Assembly (NCBI GenBank): GCA_002946415.1
Contig: NJPS01000046.1
Coordinates: forward strand, 2,294,001 to 2,358,000
DNA: 64,000 nt
Direction of reading: 5' to 3'
Source of the DNA: Rutstroemia sp. NJR-2017a BVV2
Lineage: Eukaryota; Ascomycota; Leotiomycetes; Helotiales; Rutstroemiaceae
Shown here piece after piece: positions 1 through 11,029 of the stretch (position 1 is its first letter; every line of letters begins with the position of its first letter). Below the pieces are notes generated by a model. The model was not told the DNA's origin. It saw nothing but the letters and a program-made list of their open reading frames with translations, and did no database searches. The position numbers and the translations under genes were made by a program.

Positions 1-1910
1 TCCACGGTAGCTCGACCTTGACGAGGTAATCGCGCGCCAGTGTGTTGTTGGAAGCTTGTCGTTTCTGGTTACCGAACGGAGAAGAACCAGCGTACAGGGC
101 TGCGATGGAGGCTTTGAGAGTGTCGTTTGAGGGCTTGTTGATGAGTTCGGGGTAGCTGTAACCCAAGGTATTGGTGTTGCGGACGTCGGAGGAGGAGAAG
201 AAAGTGCCCTTGGTGTCCTTGTGGAAAGGGGTTAATGCTGGGGCGATGTTAGTGATTGTGCTATGGGAGGGAATGATGGGGGTCTTACGTGAGCTTTTGG
301 TTTGAGTGGAGCCGGATGCGATGGTGAATGTTCCTCCTCCTTGAACTGTTGGGTCCACATACGTGTCTGGGTAAATGGCTTGCCAGAGTGCTAACATCCT
401 ATCGATGTTTGCGTGGTGGAACCAGAAGATGGGATCGAAAGCGGCGACTGGAACCGAGGTCCTGGGCTTTAAGTCAGTGAAAGAACGACCGGTAGTTGTC
501 AGATGAGGGGTTCAGTAATTCATAGGCCAACACCATTCCTCGGTTTTGTACGGGGTTACCATTGTTAAAACAAGGGTTGAAGGATCAGATATCGACTATC
601 TGTATAAAAAGATGATTGGGGCTGGTATACGTGGTCCGAACAACCAAGTGATCGACGATGAGATGATGAAATGACTTACATGTGACCAGCGAAGTTGAAA
701 CCCCCAGTAACGACATGCACGGTATCGTGAATCGATTCTACTTAATCAGCATCGTCCTTGCTAACAAGTAGATTATTCCGGCTCACTTACCAAGATTTCC
801 GAATCCAGCTGAACCAGAGCCCTCATTACTGAACGTGTTATATCGCTAGATAAACTGTTTAGTCGACGTAGGCACAAACCGTAATACAAAATTTGCAACA
901 CTAACCTGGTAGTTTGAGAAGAGAGTCATGAGTTGAGTCCTGAAATTGGGTTGATTGGCTTCCAATTGTAATTCTGCTTGATCGTTCTGACTAGTAGCAG
1001 CAGGATCATATGAGGTGGGCCAACGCAGCGTCCTGTCCCAGCTGCTGAAGGGCGTGGTGTTCTACAACAACATTAGACCTTCCATTGTAGTTCACGAGTG
1101 AGGATAGAGCTACCTGTAAATCGCCCGGAACCAATGGATGGAACTTGTACGAGGCCAATGGATTAGGGACAGTTGCCTGAGTACCGTTCGGGAATGTGAC
1201 GGAAGCTGTTGGGTTGCTCAAAACGCTAGGTAAGATCCCTCCGCTTGTGGGATTCATGGCCCAATCCCAATATGGAATTCTGAGTTTCAGGGACGCCGCG
1301 CGATATTGTTGCCCAACGCTGTTGTTTGGGAAACTAGCGGCGATTGCAACGCCCGCTTTGTGGATCTCTTGCTCAAAGACAGCAAGGTATGGTCTGTGCC
1401 ATGGACCAAAGAGATTGGACCCGTGAGTGCAGTAACCGTTGAAGCCAGAGCCTTTGACGCCGTCCCATGGAATGAGAGGGTAGCCATGGATACCTGATTC
1501 TCGTTAACATAATGTATGCTACTGACACGAGGAAGAAAGTGAATAAGTGACTAGTGAGCATTGAATATCATGTCTGCATGATGCTTATCATCACAGAATC
1601 TCAGAATGTTATATAACCCTGTGTATGAACTTCACCATTAGGAAGTGGGGGATTATCTTCACATACCTGCGATTTGATAGTAGGAGTTGATCTTGCTTTG
1701 ATCGATTGCCTGGTAATCGATCATAGCTAGAAGAAACAGGTTGAACTGAATGGGGTCGGCAGCAAGCTGGCGAATCTCTAGACGGGCTTGTACACCGTTG
1801 TCCTGAACACCTGTGATGGCGTATGTAGTTGCTCTGGTATCCAAGGGAGAGCCCATGGTGGAGCTAGCCAAGGAGAGAGCCAGGAGGCTCTTGAGGAGAC
1901 TGGGAGCCAT
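1..1910 (-). CDS. Secreted tyrosinase (polyphenol oxidase), 3' end cut off by window edge
   Basis: Copper oxidase that hydroxylates phenols and oxidises diphenols to quinones (melanin-type chemistry). I rebuilt seven exons on the minus strand: 1910-1667, 1493-1114, 1061-906, 845-791, 680-461 (with an intron 679-462, so exons 737-680 and 461-289) and 237 to beyond 1; all junctions are GT-AG and keep frame. The protein starts with a hydrophobic signal peptide (MAPSLLKSLLALSLASS) followed by a LDTR pro-site. Copper site A is visible as GIHG, then CTHGSNLFGPWHRPYL and RIPYWDWA; copper site B is SIHDTVHVVTGG plus FDPIFWFHHANIDR. After it comes LTPFHKD and LGYSYPEL, typical of the region after the CuB site in fungal tyrosinases. 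The C-terminal extension lies outside the window. Family call is secure; exact exon edges are my reading and not confirmed by transcripts. Confidence 0.93.
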
Positions 1911-4064
1911 GAAAAACGAATGTATAGAAAAGTGACAGTATACTGGAGGACTTCTGTTCCTGATTGAAATGTCTGAAGCTGATGTCAGTGTTGATTCTCA
2001 TTTCCAATATTGGAATTGAACTCACTCTTATATCTTCGAAAGAAGAAAGCCTGTCATTGTGGAGATATCATTCCCGTTACACATACATATCGAAAAAGCC
2101 ATGAGCCCCATGTTTAGAAACGTAAACTCTCAAGGCTTGCCCTTCTCTGTGCCTCTTTCATGCACCTCAAGATGGAGTCAGACTCGTATTTTCACTCCCC
2201 AATGAGTAATAATGATCACCACCACCAGATGAAAAGACATGAGCCTTTTCCCAAGTTAAGACGAAGGGCGCTCACGTAAAAAAAGCCTTGCTTTCCCGTA
2301 GGTGAACTCTAATGCGATAACTCTCCCTCTAGCACCTCGGATCTAGTTTGAGCCAACAAAAGCATTCACATCCACGCCCGGGAACACAACAGGAAGCATT
2401 TTTTGTGTTCATGAATCGCTGAACTCAACGCCATGTGGCTACAACGCTTGAGCTTATTCGACTAATTGTCAGGCATCTCTCATTTTTCGACCGTATTCTG
2501 CAGTCTCCTGTCATTGGCGCTCGGGCGACCCAAGAGACTGGCTAGACAAGAGAAATGGCTCTTGGCAAGAGCTGATGCCAGGAACGGTGTCAAAATGTGG
2601 TAGACGAGCCGTTTTCTTATTCGTCTCTCTTTCTCCTATCCTTGGCTGCGCAGTTTTCGCAGCTGAAAACACGATGGGCGTTAGCATTTATGCAAGCCTA
2701 GGTGACTGAATATAGGTTCGCCTAGAACGCATGTAACAAAGATGTGGATTACGCGAGGATTCCCCAAAGCTCGTCCCGAATCTCACCCCCAGGTGCTGAA
2801 CAACCCAGTCGGGCTCGATTCCGTGGCTTGCTCGTCGGGAAATGAGATGATTCTTCGAACGGTTTTTTCACGAATCGGAATGACTGCATGATGGTTTCAT
2901 GCACGAAGGATCTAAATCGGTAAGCCGCCTGTTCGTATTGCAGTTCGGATGACGAGCCGTGGGCTCGGCATGCGCTGCGAGGAGCTAAGTGACTCCAGCT
3001 TTGAATCCTGCATACTCGAGATGCTTTATGTCGTGGGCTGCGGCTGTATCAGGTGATCTATGTGATGATCTGGATGTATTTGTTTGCAAAGGATGACATT
3101 CACATGACAAAATATACCAAGTACATAGGTCGGAACGACTTGGCATCGGGACGTTTACATAATTTCCGATCATCTCACACGAGTATACGAATGACATTCC
3201 GACATCCGATGTCGACGCAGACATTCAATAGATCGTGAAAGAATTGCGCTGTACCACTACATATGCGAGAAAGTAAGTGCATATCTCCAATATTTGCTAT
3301 CACCGACTTCTAAGGTGCATGATCTACCAATTTCTACTCAAATATGGTGATGTGGCTTGGCTTACGGTACATGACCGATACGTGCAATACCAGCATTACA
3401 ATTACGTACCGTGCGACGTACTAAAAATGAAGGAGGGCACAATCATCTTCTTGGTGAGATTTTAATGTCGATTGGCATACAAGGCTACTGCTACCATTGT
3501 TCTGCAGTCCGTGTTCGTGAGACGACATGCAGGCTCCCAGGAAAACATGTTTTGTGCATGTGTGGACGAGCAACTCACGTTGCAATCTTGAGGTACGAAG
3601 AGTTGCATCCTGAGCCAATCATTTTCCTCGGTCAAAGCTCATCAATTGATTTCCAACTGCGATTTTCTTAGCATGATAATAGGAGTCTAGATTTTTTCAG
3701 GCATTCTAGGGACGATTCATATCCTGGTAGCCGCCCTAGTTTGTGCTCAGATTCCGTAGAGACTGGTGATAGATTGAGTTGTATCAGGCATGAGTATAAG
3801 ACGAGTGGCAGTCTACTGATATGCCTGTCTTTGGCGCAAAGCTTGTTTTCATACCTATATCGTTGAAGAAAAGCCAATCTGCCCACCGTCACAATTCTGC
3901 AAGTTAATTTGTATGTGTCAGTGGTTGATTTACATTTTCCGATTGATCGCAAGCTACTTTAATCCAATAAATACAACTCTGTCGTCCAGAGATGTAAGAC
4001 CAGAGATATCTGCGCGTGCTGATATATGAGAAGCTAGTTTCGCTGCTCAAATCCATCATCGAAA
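1911..4064. other. Intergenic, no supported gene
   Basis: 2.15 kb between the tyrosinase 5' end and the 3' end of the F-box gene. Only short overlapping reading frames without recognisable domains, splice patterns or codon bias. The first few hundred bases must hold the tyrosinase promoter; I see no convincing motif. Confidence 0.6.
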
Positions 4065-5438
4065 TCATCCCTCTAAAACTCCGAAGCCCTGCTGGATCAT
4101 GTCCTCATTCACTCCGTCTCGAATGAATGGATTATCACCTCCATCTAAGAATCTTGCAAAGTCCTCTTTTATCCATAACTTTCGATTGGACTCCACAATC
4201 TCAGCCATGGCAACTTCGGGGTGATGGCTTCTCCATTGTAGATCATCTCTCAGCCTTGGGAGAAACTCAGCCCATGTTTCCTCAGTCAAAGCTAGGTCGA
4301 TGAACTCAAGAGACTTGACAGTCGAAGGCAACCTCTTGAGGAAGTCAAGGAATTCTTCTGATCTAAGCAGGAAGGATGAAAGTGTAAGGTGCCGTAAATT
4401 TGGCCAGTGCTCGGTTGGGATAAGTTTAAGAATATCAGCACGGCCTTCAAGCCCGTTCAGAAGTGCACTGCGCTTGACAATGTAAGCAGGAGCACTTGAA
4501 TGGATAGAAAAGTGTTCCAATGAAGTAGCTTTCGACAAAGCCCTTTTTAGATGTCCAGTTAATAAAGCTGCCAGCCCTGCAGCTTCTCGAAGGTGTGACA
4601 CATTGATAGCAAGATCCAAACGCTTCAATCCACGTCCACATATGGTCTCGAAGTTCTTAAAGTCTTCTGATTCTGTGTTAAAAAACTGAAATGCAATACC
4701 GGTCTGTTGATGACTAACATCAATGATTAGTTCTGAGATGCGTCGATCATGATTAGCTAGCACGTCTAAAACAACGCAGAATCCACGCCATTTGCATCTC
4801 ATTTTAACCCATGGCACATATAGTATGTGGCCATAAACGCTGTGGCCCCACGGCCATCGAATAGGATACTCGAAGTTCGGAGGAAAAGACCTAATCATCG
4901 GAGAGGGATATCGTAGAGGATAAATTGGCCTTCCGTGCGCATGCGCTTCACTGGTGACTGTTATGCTCCTTAGGGACGAGAAGGCAGACAATCCCTCTCG
5001 AAAAGCCTCGATATCCAGGCCGACCTTGATTACATCTTCCTGATCCTCAAACAATTGCCTGTAAATAGCAAATTCTTCATGCGGGTCCATTCGCAATTCT
5101 GCCAGTTCCTCTTCGGTCCATTCCGCATTCTCATCTTCCTCCAAATCCAGAAATCTCGCATCGTCCCATATTATTTCTTTCACTTGGTGTCGGAAATAAC
5201 TATGCCTGGCAACGGCACGGAACACCTCGATGTTCCTATAATTTGGCGAAATAAACACCCGTTCGATTCGCAACTTGCTGTTCGCTGCCATGCGCCGGTT
5301 CGTAAGGCGTACGTTTTTCACATCTCTGTTCGGCAAGAGGGATATGATAAGATGCAAGATTTCATCCGGAAACTTGAGAATGAGCATATCACGGGTTGCA
5401 CTTGGATTATTGCAATAATACTGCTCGATGTCTTCCAA
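4065..5438 (-). CDS. F-box domain protein
   Basis: Single-exon 457-residue protein. Residues about 20-65 (LKFPDEILHLIISLLPNRDV followed by KNVRLTNRRM) match the F-box pattern, which binds Skp1 and brings targets to an SCF ubiquitin ligase. The remaining 390 residues carry scattered leucine-rich stretches (LRHLTLSS, LKSLEFIDLAL) that look like degenerate leucine-rich repeats, the usual substrate-binding part. The first Met (residue 1) and a second Met at residue 18, directly before the F-box, are both possible starts. Large, fast-evolving families of such proteins are common in filamentous ascomycetes, so the target cannot be guessed. The antisense frame at 5055-5489 is a shadow. Confidence 0.85.
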   Translation of the reverse strand: MEDIEQYYCNNPSATRDMLILKFPDEILHLIISLLPNRDVKNVRLTNRRMAANSKLRIERVFISPNYRNIEVFRAVARHSYFRHQVKEIIWDDARFLDLEEDENAEWTEEELAELRMDPHEEFAIYRQLFEDQEDVIKVGLDIEAFREGLSAFSSLRSITVTSEAHAHGRPIYPLRYPSPMIRSFPPNFEYPIRWPWGHSVYGHILYVPWVKMRCKWRGFCVVLDVLANHDRRISELIIDVSHQQTGIAFQFFNTESEDFKNFETICGRGLKRLDLAINVSHLREAAGLAALLTGHLKRALSKATSLEHFSIHSSAPAYIVKRSALLNGLEGRADILKLIPTEHWPNLRHLTLSSFLLRSEEFLDFLKRLPSTVKSLEFIDLALTEETWAEFLPRLRDDLQWRSHHPEVAMAEIVESNRKLWIKEDFARFLDGGDNPFIRDGVNEDMIQQGFGVLEG

Positions 5439-6345
5439 CTTTACAACCTAGGATTTTTCGTTGAGTATCATGTTGTTGTGTACAAGTAGGGGATTGATTT
5501 TGTACAACGAAAAAAAGAGCAGGGTGAGGTTTTGTTGACCGCCACATGCCGAGCCACACAACGTGCTCCCCCCCCCCCACCCCACACACCAAGCCTGAGA
5601 CATTCAAAGACTTTCCCACACAGACGTGCTGTAATACTTAGACTGGAGCCCTAAAAGGTCGTCCTGAAGAGCTGGATTCCTAAAACGATAATGGACCAGT
5701 GAAATATCATTGGCTACTGTAAATTCCGCAAGAACTCTAAGCTATTAGAAAAGATAACTTAGGAAGAGAGGGTAAGATTTTAGATAACATCCATCATTTG
5801 GTACCGCGCGCTAGAAACTGTCGCAGAAATAAACATCAGGTGCTCTTGGCTTCAGGAAATTTCGACATGAGGGCTTCATAAGTATTATTGGAGAGAAGTG
5901 ATGGGTAGTGCAAGTGCATTCAATGAATTCAAATGGTTTCACAATGTCAAAAACAGTTCTGAGCACTATCAATCGACTGGATTTATGAGTAGTAACAACA
6001 TGGTTAAGCACTACTAAAAAGTGAAAGAGGAGGTTTAAGCTACTTAGCTATGCAAATAAGAGTGTATCATAATAGAGTATTCCTTACATTAACCTGGAGC
6101 CATCCTATATGTTGATTTTCCATGGCAAACAACAAAGGATCAAGTCCAATATTCTTCAGAGCGCCGTGGGCCGCATTTGTCACAACAAAGAAACAATGCG
6201 AATAGGAGCCAGGAATTGCAGACTCAAATAAAGTAGAAGGAATAAAAACATGCTGCATCAACATTTCTAGAACAAACTTATAGCTCAGGAAAGTAGCATT
6301 CCTTCTGCCTTTGAACGGTAGAGCTTGTACCAGTAAATTGTCGGG
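5439..6345. other. Intergenic between divergent F-box and phosphoesterase genes
   Basis: About 0.9 kb shared upstream region. Contains an uninterrupted C tract (about ten C) near 5570-5580. Small frames here show no domain. Otherwise nothing seen. Confidence 0.6.
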
Positions 6346-7788
6346 ATGACCACCAAACTGAAGCTGCGTCCATGGGACCCGGAGCCCTACCAAGCATATG
6401 AGAATGACGATCAAGATCGTGGTATTTCCGAAGGCGTTCGATCTAGACAAACTTCGAGGTTTTCAATTCTCGACCTTGATGTCCCTGGTCAACAGGGCCA
6501 ATATACTCGAAATGCTGCTGCGCCTAGTCGCTTTGAAATAGGAGACGGCGACGAAGATGAAGATGAAGATGATCTATATGTGGCGTCATTACCTCAAAGA
6601 CATGGATCGCTTCAGCGACCACATCGACAAAAGCCTAAACTCACCGTCTTCGAACCTGCTGCATTTCCCCCAATCGATAGCGAAAGCGCGGTTGAACAAA
6701 GTTTGGATATGAGACCTGTGGCTTCTTCGTCATCGGCATCTTCAGTCTCATCATTACCAGAATCGAGGTCTCCATCCGCTGCCGTACACAAAAGGCAGGC
6801 GGAACGCACGACGATGCCTGGGCGGAATACTGCAAAGTTGAACTCCAATACGTCGAAAGGCCCCCAGGCTAGAAACACGAGAGGTCGTTCTACCAGGCCA
6901 GCGAAAGGAATTCGATTCCATTATGTCTCCGATCTACATCTGGAGCTCGACGAAGATGGCTACGAAAGTTGGGATTTCATCGCGACAGCTCAATATCTTA
7001 TACTTGCCGGAGATAATGGAAGCTTGCATCCTGCTCATATAGAGCGATATCGTGGATTCTTAATCCGAATGTGCCAAAAGCCAATTATCCGCTCTGTGTT
7101 CTGGATTGCTGGCAATCACGAGTTCAGCCACAGTCCAGACAATGAACCAGGTGTTGGCTGGCGGGATGGAGTAAAAATTGCAAGACATATGGCAACAGAT
7201 CCTGCGATGGGCGGAAAGTTGAGATATCTAGACAACGATAGAACTTTTGTTAGAGAGGGAGGTGTAAAGGTTGTCATCCTAGCAGCCACGTTGTGGACTG
7301 TGATCCCTGATGGGCATGTATGGGATGACAAAACACAAAACACCAATCGTCGAAATGTGAACCATGCTGATTCAGTAATGTTTCTGAAAAAGCAGTTCGC
7401 AAGAATACGCAGCGATGAGAGGGAAGTGGACTCGCATATTCTCATCATAACGCATCATGCGCCGTCGAAAAGTGGGACACTGGATCCAATCTTAACTGCA
7501 CAAGAGCCAGATGACGATGTCGGATATCGTTATGCGACGGACCTTCTGAATGGTATCAGACAGCCAAGAAGGAACGGATATGACCATTCTTCGGTCAAGA
7601 CTCAATACCCGCAGCTGGATAATCGAGACGTTTGGATCCATGGTCATACCCATTGGATGTCGGCTTTCGGACAAGTGAGAGCCAATGGGGTTAGGCTTTT
7701 GAGCAACCAACGCGGTTATGAACAGGAGAGAGGAGCATCTGGCCGAGATCGATTTGCGTTCGATGCGAGTAAAACTGTGGAGATATAA
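6346..7788 (+). CDS. Calcineurin-like metallophosphoesterase
   Basis: Single-exon 480-residue protein. Residues 1-185 are low-complexity: an acidic run (DGDEDEDEDD) and a Ser-rich stretch, probably disordered. The catalytic domain follows with the family's metal-binding blocks in order: SDLHLE (about 194), LAGDNGS (about 219), AGNHEFS (about 255), ITHHAPS (about 368) and IHGHTHW (about 430). The canonical GD motif is GDN here. These residues bind two metal ions and hydrolyse phosphomono- or diesters; the substrate is not predictable. Similar stand-alone proteins of this family are widespread in fungi with no known role. The start at 6346 is the first ATG of the frame; a later start inside the disordered region is possible. 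The serine-rich part makes an antisense frame at 6612-6878 that I regard as a shadow. Confidence 0.88.
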   Translation: MTTKLKLRPWDPEPYQAYENDDQDRGISEGVRSRQTSRFSILDLDVPGQQGQYTRNAAAPSRFEIGDGDEDEDEDDLYVASLPQRHGSLQRPHRQKPKLTVFEPAAFPPIDSESAVEQSLDMRPVASSSSASSVSSLPESRSPSAAVHKRQAERTTMPGRNTAKLNSNTSKGPQARNTRGRSTRPAKGIRFHYVSDLHLELDEDGYESWDFIATAQYLILAGDNGSLHPAHIERYRGFLIRMCQKPIIRSVFWIAGNHEFSHSPDNEPGVGWRDGVKIARHMATDPAMGGKLRYLDNDRTFVREGGVKVVILAATLWTVIPDGHVWDDKTQNTNRRNVNHADSVMFLKKQFARIRSDEREVDSHILIITHHAPSKSGTLDPILTAQEPDDDVGYRYATDLLNGIRQPRRNGYDHSSVKTQYPQLDNRDVWIHGHTHWMSAFGQVRANGVRLLSNQRGYEQERGASGRDRFAFDASKTVEI

Positions 7789-8416
7789 CCTTAGTGGGGA
7801 TTTCAACGGTCAGGGGGATAAGGAATTTCAGAGAACTGAAACCATTTGCTTTCCAAGGCGCCTCTTAAGTCTTGTCGTATTATTGTTAAGGAGAGTAGAT
7901 GTCAGTAATCAATTCATCCAGTTGTGTTTAGAATGGAACGCACAGTAGTCATGTTAGCATCCTGGAGAGGATCTAAATGAAATCAATGGCAGATTCGGGT
8001 CTGTCTCGAGCTCCATAGTGAAGGATGAGAACTAGACGCCAGGCGTCTAGTTCTGCTATTTGGTGACTCGTCCAGGTCCATAATGAATGCTGGTTGACAA
8101 AGACCGAAGAGCGCCAGCTCTGGAGATTAATTGCCCCGCTGTGGCTCGTGCTCGAGGCCACAGATTTGATTTCAGCTACATAAGGTTAACTAGCCACTAA
8201 GCTTACGGCAATATCTGTACAACGCAAGGAGCGACAGGAGGGTGTCAGAAATGTCAGAAATGTCAGAAAATTGGTCTGTGCTTGGCTTTATGTAGTATCG
8301 GTCGTTTCAAGGGACGACATACTACACCCATGACTGCGGAAACGAAGACAACAACAGACCAAACATAGCTGTTAGTTCTTCGATTGTAGGTCGCCATGGA
8401 AGGATGCAAGTCACCA
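7789..8416. other. Intergenic with a perfect palindrome
   Basis: Between the phosphoesterase stop and the bZIP start. Holds the palindrome at 8028-8054 (separate entry) and three near-identical 9-mers (ATGTCAGAA type) around 8247-8272. No gene seen. Confidence 0.55.
8028..8054. repeat. Perfect 13-bp inverted repeat with 1-nt centre
   Basis: Left arm AGAACTAGACGCC, centre A, right arm GGCGTCTAGTTCT. It lies 240 bp after the phosphoesterase and about 365 bp before the bZIP start. It could be an operator, a cruciform or a mobile-element footprint; sequence alone does not decide. Confidence 0.8.
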
Positions 8417-9229
8417 ATGAACTCTACTTGGAAACCATATCTCAAATCATCCAAGGATGATTGGACGAGCATGATGGAGCCGAACGAGCGAAAGCGGATC
8501 CAGAACAGATTATCGCAACGAGCAAGAAGTGCGTTGAGTCGTTGATTACACAACTTGGGCGTTTGAGTATTCTGACACACCGCATTAGGGTCGAGACTTA
8601 ATAATGGGCGAAAGAAGGGAAACTCAACGCCAAGTTCACCTCAAATCGAACCCTCCACGGATCTAAACACCCGGGATGGAGCACAGCCTATGGCGTCGCT
8701 ACAATTACAGTCTTCAGACTCAGTCATTCCATGTACAAGCAGTCAGACAATGGCAGACCAGGGCCCGGTACCCCTAGATCCTGCTCTAGAAAACCATTTT
8801 ATGTTTATGCATGATATGACTTCCTGGGCAGCCTTCATACGTATTGCCGAAGTGCTCGAGATTGCTTGTGGGCAGAGTTCAGGTTTTAATATCTGTGCTT
8901 CGAAATCTAATCTACCCCCATCCCTTGTTCCAACCTCGCAGCAGCAAGTTGTTCCGCACAAGCCGTATGTCGATATGCTGCCCTGGCCGTCTATGCGAGA
9001 TCGGCTTCTGAATTCGCAATCTGCCATCAATGAGCTTGAATTCGTGCAGGATATGTCGATGGGTAAGATCAAAGTATGGGGTTCTATGCCTTGGGATCCA
9101 ATGGCGTGGGAATCCAGTCCGGAATTTTTCAAGAAGTGGTGGTTTTTGGTGGATGAAGGAATGCTTCGTGCTTCGAACCTTTGGAGGGGTCAGAGAGGGG
9201 AAGCAGCTTTGACCATAACCTTGATATGA
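8417..9229 (+). CDS. bZIP transcription factor with DUF3425 domain
   Basis: Two exons: 8417-8528 and 8589-9229, with intron 8529-8588 (GTGCGT...TTAG), giving 250 residues. Exon 1 encodes [24 protein letters not shown], whose [14 protein letters not shown] is the basic DNA-contact region of fungal bZIP/Yap-type proteins. Exon 2 continues with a basic linker ([12 protein letters not shown]) but no heptad leucines, so the zipper is short or lost, as is common for this subfamily. The C-terminal half has the DUF3425 pattern: [16 protein letters not shown], then [19 protein letters not shown] and [20 protein letters not shown]. Without the first exon the frame at 8690 would look like an orphan DUF3425 fragment. 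The neighbouring SDR gene 220 bp downstream is a possible target but there is no evidence. An additional 5' exon cannot be excluded. Confidence 0.82.
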
Positions 9230-9448
9230 CAGTAAGTCAAGTGTCATCCGTCCCGCTTCTGGGATGACATTCTGACAAGAAATCCTTTTAGCTTACCATT
9301 GAGTCTCGCATCTTGTTCTTTCCATTTTCTATAAGAACTTAGGATAAATTTAATGCACTCGACATCCATTGATTCACTGCTTTTTCAACCCTCAAGCACC
9401 GTCACATTCTCCTAGAGTACAATCCATCACTCACTACAAACTCTCAAA

Positions 9449-10429
9449 ATGGGAGGGGCTTTCACTCAACTATTTCCACCAAAGCCAACTTTTACAGAGA
9501 AGAATATACCTTCTCTCGTCAGCAAAGTGTTTATCGTCACAGGTGGGAATTCAGGCGTTGGTCTAGAACTTGTCAAGATACTATACTCTCATGGCGGCAC
9601 TGTCTACATTGCAAGTCGTTCTGCTACTAGGATCGACGCCGCAATAACTACGATAAAATCTATCTTTCCAAAAAGCTCTGGACATTTGAAAAGCCTTCGC
9701 GTCGATCTCAGCGACCTCAGAACTATATCAGCGTGCGCCTCCACATTTCTCGCTCAGGAATCCCGACTTGATGTTCTCTGGAACAATGCAGGTATCGCCC
9801 AGGTTCCTGCTGGTAGTCTAACCACACAAGGTTACGAAGCTCACATGGGCGTCAACTGTCTTGGGCCATTACTCCTAACAAAACTTCTGCTTCCAATTCT
9901 TCTACATACCGCAAAGGCCTCGCCCACCGCTAGCGTGCGTGTAGTATTTACATCCTCCAGTATCGTGGACCTAGCTAGACCTCCGGGCGGATTGTTGCTC
10001 TCTGAGCGTATCTCTGGCAACTTTTCCAAAGACAAAGGCTACAACTACAGTTCGTCGAAAGCAGGAAATTGGCTGCTAGCCTCTGAATTTGACGAGCGCA
10101 CTCGCAACGAAGGACTCGCTTGTGTGACACAGAATGTTGGCCAATGCAGAACTGATAGCTGGAACAAGATCCCCTTAATAAAATGGCTATGTTCGCCTGT
10201 GCTGCATGACCCTATCATGGGCGCCTATACGGAGCTGTGGGCTGGATTAAGTCCGGATGTCAAGTGTGAGGATGGTGGGAAATGTGCTTTGCCATGGGGG
10301 AGATGGCATACAGATCCAAGGAAGGATATACTGCAGAGCATGAAGTCGAAAGAGGAAGGAGGTACTGGTCTTTCAGCTGAGTTCTGGGATTGGTGTGAGC
10401 AGCAAACTGAGGCGTTTGCAGCGATGTAA
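9449..10429 (+). CDS. Short-chain dehydrogenase/reductase (retinol-dehydrogenase-like)
   Basis: Single-exon 326-residue classical/extended SDR. Visible: the NAD(P)-binding glycine motif TGGNSGVG (residues 31-38), the adenine-site aspartate in VDLSDL, the structural WNNAG motif, a catalytic serine in FTSSSIVDL, and the catalytic pair Tyr/Lys in YNYSSSKAGN. The fold and length fit the fungal group annotated as retinol dehydrogenase or WW-domain-oxidoreductase-like, which reduce or oxidise a carbonyl/alcohol with NADP(H); substrate unknown. The start (ATGGGAGGGGC) follows an A-rich leader and precedes the conserved N-terminal helix. The codon style is the same as that of its neighbours. Confidence 0.9.
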   Translation: MGGAFTQLFPPKPTFTEKNIPSLVSKVFIVTGGNSGVGLELVKILYSHGGTVYIASRSATRIDAAITTIKSIFPKSSGHLKSLRVDLSDLRTISACASTFLAQESRLDVLWNNAGIAQVPAGSLTTQGYEAHMGVNCLGPLLLTKLLLPILLHTAKASPTASVRVVFTSSSIVDLARPPGGLLLSERISGNFSKDKGYNYSSSKAGNWLLASEFDERTRNEGLACVTQNVGQCRTDSWNKIPLIKWLCSPVLHDPIMGAYTELWAGLSPDVKCEDGGKCALPWGRWHTDPRKDILQSMKSKEEGGTGLSAEFWDWCEQQTEAFAAM

Positions 10430-11029
10430 TTGGGTTGCTTACGCAGATGGAGTTCCAAATTGTGTGCAGCATTGGGATTTTTTTATGATTGCTACCTTAG
10501 ATGATAACTTATATTTCTATTATGTCTTTAACTTAGAGCAGATTTCACTTATATTATGGTCTTCGCAATGCCGCCATGTCGCAAATCTGTACAAGGAAGG
10601 GCATGGGCGGTAACCAATAAACAGGAAAGTATTTATGCAAGCGATAAAAATTTATGTTGCATTTATGCACTTCTATGCATGGCAGAATCTAAGGCGGTCG
10701 GTACACAAATAGCAGTCATTGCGCCCCTCCAATTTATTATCCACTGACCTTTTTATGTCCAACGCATACCTACCCCCTATGGTACGTCCCAAGATAAATA
10801 TCAGGTAATAAAAGTGTCAAGAATTTCATCTCGCATTTTGGTTTGCACAGTGAATATTTGAGACTTATCCATACGAGCGCCTCTCCACATTTCTTGGAAT
10901 CAAAAAACCCTCCTCTTTCGCACCTCGCTCCACCTTCTTGTCTATCTCTCCATCCATCCATCCCCTCCTTAACTCACGTACCTGCTTCTCCTCTTCCACC
11001 CATCCCGAAAAAGCCACAATCACACAATC
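10430..11029. other. Intergenic; AGM1 promoter with pyrimidine-rich leader
   Basis: Contains the SDR 3' region and, from about 10900 to 11029, a long pyrimidine-rich tract (many CTCC, TCCATCCATCC) leading into the AGM1 ATG, typical of highly expressed fungal genes. No gene seen. Confidence 0.55.
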
